A stretch of 64,000 nucleotides of DNA from Rhinopithecus roxellana (Eukaryota; Chordata; Mammalia; Primates; Cercopithecidae), in assembly GCF_007565055.1 (NCBI RefSeq), contig NC_044563.1, positions 100,463,489 through 100,527,488 on the forward strand, read 5' to 3'. Both the position numbers and the translations under genes were made by a program. The notes under the pieces were generated by a model. That model had not been told where the DNA came from. It was given only the letters and a program-made list of their open reading frames with translations, and ran no database searches. Positions 55,991-64,000 of this stretch are shown piece by piece; the first letter of the stretch is position 1; every line of letters starts with the position of its first letter.

Positions 55991-57535
55991 TGGGGATGGG
56001 GTTAGAAATCATTCTAGGGCAGTTTAAACTCTGATTCTTCTGGTAGGGCTGGGAAAAGCTGCTGCTTCACAGACTAATCCACTCTTCCTAAAAGAGAAAG
56101 TTAAAGTTATTCGAAGTCAGACAGCAGGGACTATTGTTTGTCCTCCCAGGTCTCATTTAGTCATTGAAAAAACATTTTCTAGTGAGTTCAAAAAAATTAT
56201 TTAAAGCCAGTTTCAAAGATACTAAGTTACCTGTATCCATAAAGCTCAGCTCCCTGTTTGCTTATTGGAAAATTTTTTACTGATGTTCTCAATTTTGTGG
56301 AAAGAAGATGCAGGAGCATTATGACCTGAGAAGTTTGGGACCTCTCGCCTGGACCTTTTCCTTTAGGCAAGAAAGGTGAGCCCCGTGGGCTTGCATGATT
56401 ACATCTACAGGAAGGGGCAATGGCACCCTCTGCTGGCTTACCTAGGTCAAGATGCTTTTTGCTTCTATCTTTCATTGGCAAATTGAAAGACAAATTGTTC
56501 TTTAACTTCACTGCTGATAGACAGGAGCAACTTGACCTGAGTTTGAAAATTGCTTCAACACTCTTCCTCTTGAGAGAGCCTCTTCTTTTGCAATTACTCT
56601 ACATGCTTGCATACATAAACTACTGGCCTTGGTCTTCAAAGTGTTGGGTTTAGAATCCTGGTCTTCAGCAAGAACAATGATTGCTACTTCTCTAAGACGC
56701 AAGATGGGGACTACTGTGAAAATTAAATTAGCAAATGTGTTAGCATAGAACATGAAGTGCACCCAGAGAAAAATAAGATATATTAAAGAAGCATTATGTA
56801 GGCATTCATCTACTTTTTTCTCACTATGAAGTACAACTTTAATAGTCAGATGGGATCCATATATATATGAAAAAAGAGGGTACAGTGATGATTAGCAAAT
56901 CTTTTTGTCTTCTCCCCAAGGTACTGAGTCAAATGCTCTGCAAGGAAAAATAAAGAAATGCTATACATTTATCAGAACCTTCTATATCCATCTTTGATCA
57001 GTTGCAGAGCTTAGGCTCCAAGGGTTTCTTACTAAACAGCTAGTGTTTGTTTTAACCTATGTGATGAGGAAATTGAATTCAGAATAAACCAGCAACAAAA
57101 CCAAGAGTCTCACCAAAACAGATCACTCTTTGTATGCTAGCTTTATGTTTTTGTGTCTTTGTAACCCACAAAAATAAGTCTTTTGTGTGTGTGTGAACTC
57201 TGGACATGGCAGTGCAAAATGGGCTGTCTCTCCATGACCTGAGCTTCTATAGTGCTCTGCCCGTCACAGCTCCTCTGAGTGACTAGCTTTCCTGGTGGGC
57301 TGTGATAGTGTGTGGAGTGAGTTGTTTTTCTTCTCTGAGTGGGAAATAAAGTGGGAGCTGAAACTATATCCTTCCATTTTTGCAATGCTATAACATACCG
57401 ATGCAATACCATTTAATGTGTGTAAATCATCCTCCGTCCACAAAAGTCAAACACAGTCAGGTGAATTAAGGCATTTTAACTCCAATACCTGTACTTATTG
57501 TGTTTTACTGTTATTTCCAAACAGATCTTACTTAA
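55991..57535. other. Repeat-poor unassigned DNA
   Basis: No firm family. A short piece at about 56690-56760 (caagatggggactactgtgaaaattaaattagc) may be a MIR fragment. No gene is supported. Confidence 0.4.
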
Positions 57536-57539
57536 ATCC

Positions 57540-57725
57540 TAAGCCTATCACATATTAGCTATATAACTTTGAGCCAGCTATTTGATCTGACTGAACTTGA
57601 ATGTTCTCATCTCTGAAAAAACAATATCTACATCGTAGGGTTGTCATATTCAATGAGGTGAAGTAATTAGAAGACTTAGCACAGAATCCACCATTTATGT
57701 CTGTTTAATAGATGACAGTTATTGA
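57540..57725 (+). mobile_element. MIR SINE
   Basis: 'cacatattagctatataactttgagccagc', 'gaatgttctcatctctgaaaaaa', 'tacatcgtagggttgtcatattcaatgagg' and 'acttagcacagaatcc' follow the MIR core in order. Confidence 0.85.
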
Positions 57726-57729
57726 TTAA

Positions 57730-58128
57730 TATTACTAAATCTTCTACAAGAATTAGGACTTTTACATAGTAAAAATTAAAAATAAGTTATTTATTAAAAA
57801 TCTTTATGTTTTCAGATATATTTATGTTATATTTGAATATATTTATTTGCAAAACTCAAATATTGTAGCATCTCACTCACTGCTGGGGAAGATGACATGA
57901 AGGAATGACTTGCATATGGCCCATGTACAAGTCAAGGCCATAATTGCTTTGACTCTATGAATGGTCTTCAGGGCCCCATCTCCAATGCCATTGTTATGAG
58001 CAGGGTTATTAGAGCCTACCAGTTACTCATAAAACCAGTCCATGTCACAGTGCTCCAGGCCTCCTGGCAGGCTGCTCCAGAGCTGGAGCACAAGCTGCTC
58101 CCTGCTGGCTGCTCCTTGTCTTGGAGAC
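57730..58128. other. Unassigned DNA
   Basis: AT-rich to 57950, then a GC-richer patch with three GCTGCTCC words and a small hairpin (tgctcca, gagc, tggagca at about 58075-58092) just before the L1 5' junction. No family recognised. Confidence 0.4.
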
Positions 58129-58129
58129 G

Positions 58130-59319
58130 ACCAACTGGCTCGTCATATGAAGAAGCCTGAAACTGGACCCTTCCTTACATCATACATGAAAATCAACTCA
58201 AGATGCATAAAAGACTTAAATGTAAAACCCAAACCTATAAAAAACCCAGGAAGACAACCTAGGCAATACCATTCTGGGTGTAGGCATGGGCAAAGATTTC
58301 ACGATGAAGATGCCAAAAGCAATTGCAACAAAAGCAAAAGTTGACAAATGGGATCTAATTAAACTAAAGAGCTTTGGCACAGCAAAATAAACTATCAACA
58401 GAGTAAGCAGACAACCTACAGAATGGGGGAAAAGTTTTACAAACTGCATCTGACAAAAGTCTAATATCCAGCATTTATAAGGAACTTAAATTTACAAGAA
58501 AAAAAACCCTACTAAAAAGTGGGCAAAGGACATAAACAGGACCCCTCTCGAAGGAAGACATGCATGTGACCAACAAACATATGAAAAAAAGCTCAGTGTT
58601 ACTGATTGTTAGGGAAATGCAAATCAAAACCACAATGAGATGCCATCTCATACCAGTCAGAATGGCTATTATTAAAAAGTCAAAAATAACATGCTGGTGA
58701 GGTTGTGGAGAAAAGGGAACACTTACCTTCTGTTGGTGGGAGTATACATTAGTTTGACTATTGTGGAAGATGATGTGGCCATTTCTCAAAGACAGAAAAA
58801 CATTTGACCCAGCAAATTATTGGGTGTATACCCAGAGGAATATAAATTTTTCTGTTATAAAGACACATGCACACATATGTTCATTGCAACTCTATTCACA
58901 ATAGCAAAGACATAGAATCAACCCAAATGCCAGTCAATGATAGACTGGTTAAAGAAAATGTGGTACATATACACCATGGAATACTGTGCAGCCATAAAAA
59001 AGATTGAGATCATGTCTTTTGCAGGGACATAGATGAGCTAGGAGCCATTATCCTTAGCAAACTAACGCAGAAAACAAAACACCAAATACCGCATGTTCTC
59101 ACTTATAAGTGGGAGCTAAATGATGAGAACACAGGGACACATCGAGGGGAGCAACACATACTGGGGCTGATTTGAGGGTGGAGGGTGGGAGGAGGGAGAG
59201 TAAAAATAATTAATGGGTACTAGGCTTAATACCTGGGTGATGAAATAATCTGTACAACAACCTCCCACACACAAGTTTACCTATGTAACAAACCAGCACA
59301 TGTACCCCTGAACTCAAAA

Positions 59320-59357
<38 letters not shown>
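58130..59357 (+). mobile_element. L1PA-type LINE 3' end, about 1.2 kb
   Basis: Sense L1 from 'aactggctcgtcatatg' in ORF2 to 'gcacatgtacccctgaactc' and an uninterrupted A tail of about 35 bases (59323-59357). 5'-truncated at nearly the same place as the copy at 19553. ORF2 frames are broken by many changes. No target duplication was found. Confidence 0.94.
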
Positions 59358-59359
<2 letters not shown>

Positions 59360-59361
<2 letters not shown>

Positions 59362-60090
59362 TTCACGCATCACCCCTTCTCCACCACAGGGTAGCGCTAG
59401 AGAGTGATGTGGGCACTATGGCTTAAAGTAGCTGTGGCTTGATTTAGTCACAAACCACAGTTGGTTTGCGCTGAAATGCCGGCTCCAGTCAGTCAATTTC
59501 AAAAAGAAAAACGAAGAGATTTTAGAAACTCCTTTTTGAAATCAGTGTTCATTTGGCCCTATAATTTCCTGAGGCAAGCCCTATGCTAATTTTATTGCCA
59601 TTTCTTTATATAAGTAGGTGCGAGGATGAAGGAGTGGAAGCTTCCAGGGAAATACCAGGTAGCCTGGAACACTGTCAACACTGCCTTCTAATAGGTATTT
59701 AGAAAACCCTGAGGTTAGCATCAGGTTTTCTAGGGGCAAAAGAGCCCACATGAAGGAAATTATGGGGAAAGGGTGGGAGAAAGGAGGGGGAGAGAGATTC
59801 AGCTAGAAACTAGCAGGAAGAAGGAAGGCTTGTGAGGAGGGTAGGCTGGTGTTGGAGATAGTGTGAACTGGATAGTATGTTCCAGTTCAGCTCCGGCCGT
59901 TTGTCAGAACGAAAGTCTGCGTGGAATGTCACAATGTGGGTCTTTGACCCGACCCAGCCAGTTCTGATGCTCCCAATATCACAAGAAACTGCCGTTCAGG
60001 AGATGATGGCCGAGTAAGATGAGGAAAGGAAGGTCTCAGCTCTAGAAGTGAGGGTAGGAACAGGCCCCACAGACAGACAGCCAGAGAATA
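59360..60090. other. Unassigned DNA
   Basis: No recognised family or gene; moderate GC content. Confidence 0.45.
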
Positions 60091-60094
60091 ATGT

Positions 60095-60590
60095 TGCTTT
60101 CACTGTCTTCAAAATCCTGCTGGGCCTTCCTTTTCCACTCAGTGTAAAAGCCACAGTCTCCCTGTGGCTCTCACAGCTGTCCATGCTCTGGCCCCTCTTG
60201 TGGCCTCTCTGACCTCATCTCCTCCTGCTGTCCCCCTGCCTCCCTCCAACACCCTTCTCCTCCTTGCTGTTCCGCAACTCCCTGCCAGACATGCTCATGC
60301 ATCCGAGTCTTTGCACTCAGGTTCACCCAGCCTAGAATGTTCTTCTTACATATCTACTTGTTCCCTCCTCTAGCTCCTTTAGATCTTTCCTCGAGTGGCC
60401 TTTCCTGACCACCCTATTTAAAACTGCAACTCCTTTACCTCTAATTATTTTGCTTATAGTCTGTTTTTACCTCCCGGAATACAAATTCCATGGGGAGGCA
60501 GAGGTTTTCCCTGTTGTCTTCATCATTCAGAACAGCTGCTGGCACATGTTAGGCACTCAGAGCGTATTTGTTTTTCAACAAATGTATCTT
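60095..60590 (+). mobile_element. L2 LINE 3' end, well preserved
   Basis: Sense L2 in order: 'tcaaaatcctgctgggcc', 'catgctctggcccctcttg', 'gagtctttgcactcagg', 'agcctagaatgttcttc', 'gtggcctttcctgaccaccc', 'gaatacaaattccatgggg', 'gctgctggcacatgttaggcactcag'. Length about 500 bp. Ancient and non-coding. Confidence 0.9.
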
Positions 60591-60594
60591 GGAT

Positions 60595-61250
60595 TCGCAA
60601 TTCTCAGCACCGTATCTCTGATGGGGCACACATGCTCCTGGGAGTCTTCAGTCCTGAGCAGATGGGGCTCTCACAGAAGTATCAAGGAAGGTGCTCTAGT
60701 CCAGTAGTGCCTAGGAATGCTTACGGAGTGTTTAAGATTCAGCGATAGATCCCCGGCAGTTTATGGGATCATAACCCAGCCGACTTTGAGAACGGGCATA
60801 AGACTAGGGTACCAATGACTAAGCCCCTATCATCAAGATCAGGGAAGTGTCAGAAAATAAAGCCTGGTTGAAGCCGTATCCCCACGAGAGACAGCAGCCA
60901 CATATAGAAGAGAAGACCAGTGTGAAGTTTGGAGGCAAAATTTAGCACCTAGATTAACCAAGAGTTATAGACAAGAGCAGGTATGTTTGTCTTGTTGCAA
61001 CTCTGGGCCAGAGCTCCCCATTTCCCACTCTGCTATCTGTCTGCTCCCCATCTCCCCAAGACTGGTCTGTTCATGTCTCAGCCTTGTCTTTATTAGCCCA
61101 GATGCATACCCCAGGTCTTGTCCTGGGATTATGTTACAGGCACAAATATCATCTCAAGATTGAGTTGGGCCTGTAGGGTAGACCTGATGCAGATGTATAA
61201 AGCATGGTATTAGCCCAGTTCCTGAGAGGGATGCTCAATTTTAAGATCCT
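60595..61250. other. Unassigned DNA
   Basis: No recognised family or gene. Confidence 0.45.
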
Positions 61251-61254
61251 CAAA

Positions 61255-61460
61255 GAAAAAGCACTTCATATACATTTTCTTGTTTAACCATCACTCAACC
61301 TCATCAAATAGGTTATTTTTAAACAGCTGAGGACAGTGGGTCTCAGAAAGGCTCAACATTTGCCCAAGTTCACCTGGGAGGTGATGAGTGGAGGCCGGTA
61401 GGTTTTGCTCCAGCTATGACTCTGGAGCTGTGTGCGTTTCCTTGAACCACTTTGCCACAT
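61255..61460 (-). mobile_element. MIR SINE
   Basis: Antisense MIR blocks: 'aacctcatcaaataggttatttttaaacagctgagg', 'ctcagaaaggctcaacatttgcccaagttcacc', 'ttttgctccagctatgactctggagc' and 'gaaccactttgccac'. Confidence 0.8.
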
Positions 61461-61464
61461 GATA

Positions 61465-63365
61465 TCAGCACCAGCGGCAGGGGGTGGGTGCTTCCCGCCT
61501 ACTTCTTCACAGGCCTTGTCACCAGCCTGCCTGAACTATGTCAGTGTGACCTCTCAATCTGGAATACTGTGTATTTTGACCAGCAATCAGGTGTACAGGA
61601 AACAAAGAGAGCCCAAGTCAAGCCAGGTTTGTATGTTCTTTCTGGCAGTCTGTAAGGAGATCCCTGTGCCAGCCAGCCAGAGATAGCTCCCCTATTACCG
61701 TACAGCGCGTCCTCCACCAAGTCTCAAAGCTGACTAAGCCTGGAGAAGGTTACTGAGGCGTCTATGTCACAAGGCTCAGCCAGAAAGTCTTGAAATGGTC
61801 CCTTGGGAGTTTTTCTCTACCTAAGGCCTGTTCCACCTTTTCCCTCCCAGGCTGTGGCTACCAGCCCTTCTGGGGTTGCAAGTCGCACCAAACAAAGGAT
61901 TCATTCAACAAATGTATTCATTCAGTCAATATTTTCGAGTACCCAATATGTGCTAGAATGCCTGAAAGTGACTGTGAACTAATTCCTTGGGTTATGAGTC
62001 TCTAAAGTTTGTGCAGGGTTGTTTTTTTGTGGCAATAGAATGTGAGTACTGTGAACAAGGCCACCTAAGGGAAAATTAGTCATTCGTGCTGCTGGCTGCC
62101 TATTCTTAAGGCCGCCCTTGGCCCTTACATTTCCCATAGTTATCTAATACATTACTGCTGCCCCTCAGGCCAAGGACATTGCTATGGTATTCTCGGTTAT
62201 AACGCAGCCTAACAAAATGACCCCATATTCTGGATATTTTCTTAGACTCTCATTTAAAGTTATCGATTCTGGGTCTCATTCTTTAGAGGTTCAGATAAAT
62301 TCTCTCATGATAACTGGTTCACGTATAACCCTCATTAAAATTTCATTTCAAAGAAGCATATCTTCACTTAAAGGAAGGACAGTGAGTGTGCAATTTGAAG
62401 GGCCTAGCTGCCTCATAAGGTGGGGAGGTGGGCCTGGGAAATCACTGTAACCAAATGATATAACTTAATGGAGTAAGCAGCCACCTATAAAAGTAGCCAT
62501 GTCCCCAGGGGACAAAGATGTCACCTGGTTTAACCCCATGTAACCCCGACATTCCTTGATTTCAAAATCTCAAAGTTCCAAAACAAAATTCCAAAATTAC
62601 AAAGTACCAAAAAATCTGCCACTAAATAACATTTTAGAATTCTGATGCAATCTATGACTACAAAGAGTACTGTTTCTGGCGCTGTGCGTTGGGTGTGGAG
62701 TGGATGCTGTTAGCATTCCTCCATGATCTCTTATCAATGTGTCTGTCCATGAAGACTGTGTGGTTTTGCTTCTAAATGCCTACACCTGCTGCTTTCTCTG
62801 GACGCCTACCCTTGGGCTACTGGAGCCTTTGCTGAAAGTGCCCGAGAGTTTACATCCACCTGAGGCAGCCCTTAGCCAATGACTGATAGAAAATGGAAAA
62901 TGAAAGTCCAGCTCACAGAATTCCTGTGCAAGATCTGTTTGAAGTTACCCTTAGCAGGATTTTGCCTGAATTGCACAATTGCTTGGCTTTCTCCTTCCTT
63001 GTCCTGCCTTCCCTACCACTTTCAGTTCTTTCTTGGGAGCATTTCTTCATAAATTGATTGCACATGAATCCTTGTTCTAGGGTCTCCTTCTGACATCATT
63101 GTCCCAAGGAATGGAAGTAACAATGCTTCAGTCTCAGTGCAGGGTTCCCCAAAATGTATGCTACTTCCAAACAGAAGCATCTTTGACCTGAAATTCCAGC
63201 CCACCCACCCCCTTCCAAATACACACCTAGATGCTTCTCCTGGGGGCTTTAACAGCTAATTTCGTAGGCTGCATGTCTGGCTCAGAACTCTTTGAGAGCA
63301 TAAACTGTCTTAGTTATTGTTTGAATTTTAAGTGAAATGATTTGTGATCCCAGAATGATTTGTGA
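61465..63365. other. Mostly unassigned DNA with a possible L2/MIR tail
   Basis: A short piece at 61897-61965 (gattcattcaacaaatgtattcattcagtcaatattt, gtacccaatatgtgcta) resembles an antisense L2 3' end. Overlapping open frames at 61432-61686 in two phases, and one at 62184-62450, show no known protein. Confidence 0.4.
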
Positions 63366-63369
63366 AATG

Positions 63370-63940
63370 ACTGTGAACCAGTCTCAATCAATTTAGAAAG
63401 TTTATTTTGCTAAGGTTGAGGACATGCCCATGACACAGCCTCAGGAGGTCCTGACAACATGTGCCCAAGGTGGTTGTGTTATAGCTGGTAGTCAGACAGA
63501 CATGAACAGGCAGGAGAAGGTCCCCCTCAACCAGGAACGTCAGGCAACCATCAGGTGATGGACGGTTATGAAGCTATCTCTAAAATAATTGGTTGCAGCC
63601 AGCACCAGGGAAAGGCAGTCTCCCTATAAACAGAAACACCTGAAACTGGTAATCAGCAGCTTCCTGACAAGATCTCAGGAGCTGGGGGGAATGGGCTCAA
63701 GCGTGCACATTAAAAGACAAAAAAAAAAAAAAAATCGCAGAATTTAACTGGTGTTGGACCTTCTAGGGACATTTGACTGGTAAGGGAAGAACGCCTCAAG
63801 TGAGCATGCATACAGCTCCAGTAAACACACTGTGCATGTGTCCCCTCCCAAGTGCTAACAGGCCACTGTGTGTGTGGACAGCCCACCCCAAGGGAAGAAT
63901 CAGGGCAGAAGTAGCACAATATCCTGGAAGCATGCCAGTG
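63370..63940. mobile_element. Probable ERV1-type LTR at the window edge
   Basis: 'gtgaaccagtctcaatcaatttagaaagtttattttgctaaggttgagg', 'cccatgacacagcctcaggaggtcctgac', 'catgtgcccaaggtgg' belong to a primate ERV LTR text I recognise but cannot name. 'cagctccagtaaacacactgtgc' and 'ggacagcccaccccaagg' continue it after a short A run at 63719-63734. Orientation is probably minus. No coding part is visible before the window ends. Confidence 0.5.
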
Positions 63941-64000
63941 AGTCAGAAGGCAGAATTGTGCACTTCATCTCTCAAGTCGCCCACTTGGCCCTCTTCCAAG

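Noticed and set aside
1..64000. CRISPR arrays, tRNA or rRNA genes, bacterial operons, phage genes
   Set aside because: No regularly spaced direct repeats, no cloverleaf-like segments outside MIR and Alu, and no closely packed long frames. The repeat content is clearly primate.

Overview
This is AT-rich primate genomic DNA with no convincing protein-coding gene, no RNA gene and no prokaryotic or viral gene layout. It reads as a gene desert or a large intron made of interspersed repeats of many ages. The best clue to the host is the young Alu at 29600-29910. It has the bases I associate with the Old World monkey AluYR lineage (ctcaagcct near the 5' end, ataaaccc before the right monomer, gatccggcc near the 3' end), not those of human AluY. 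I infer a cercopithecid (macaque, baboon, vervet or relative).

Layout. 1-9.4 kb: L1 3' end (+), a MaLR LTR, then a long series of very old L1M/HAL1-like pieces on the minus strand (4.56-8.16 kb) split by a short younger L1. 9.4-13.2 kb: an old unnamed repeat with an AT-rich tract, unassigned DNA, and an L2 split by an Alu. 13.2-16.4 kb: a 5'-truncated L1PA-type element (-) with an internal 138-bp rearrangement. 16.4-25 kb: tetranucleotide repeat, MER5A, several MIRs, L1 (+), L2, and a striking AT-rich inverted repeat at 23.6-24.4 kb. 25-33.8 kb: MaLR LTR, MER20, L2 pieces, old L1M, the young AluY, a probable ERV1 LTR and a long L2. 33.8-49.8 kb: two near-full-length old L1s in tandem on the minus strand, invaded by an L1 (+), two MaLR LTRs (one split by an AluY), a young L1 3' fragment and an apparent Alu-L1 chimera. 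49.8-58.1 kb: repeat-poor DNA. 58.1-59.4 kb: L1 (+). 59.4-64 kb: L2, MIR, unassigned DNA and a probable ERV LTR at the edge.

Nothing here works as a pathway. The recognisable protein pieces are decayed L1 ORF1/ORF2 fragments. No new biological system was found. The observations most worth checking are the candidate Alu-L1 chimeric insertion, the AT-rich inverted repeat, the rearranged L1, and a perfect 28-bp palindrome in a locally reshuffled L1. Family names come from reading alone; RepeatMasker/Dfam would be decisive for all of them.
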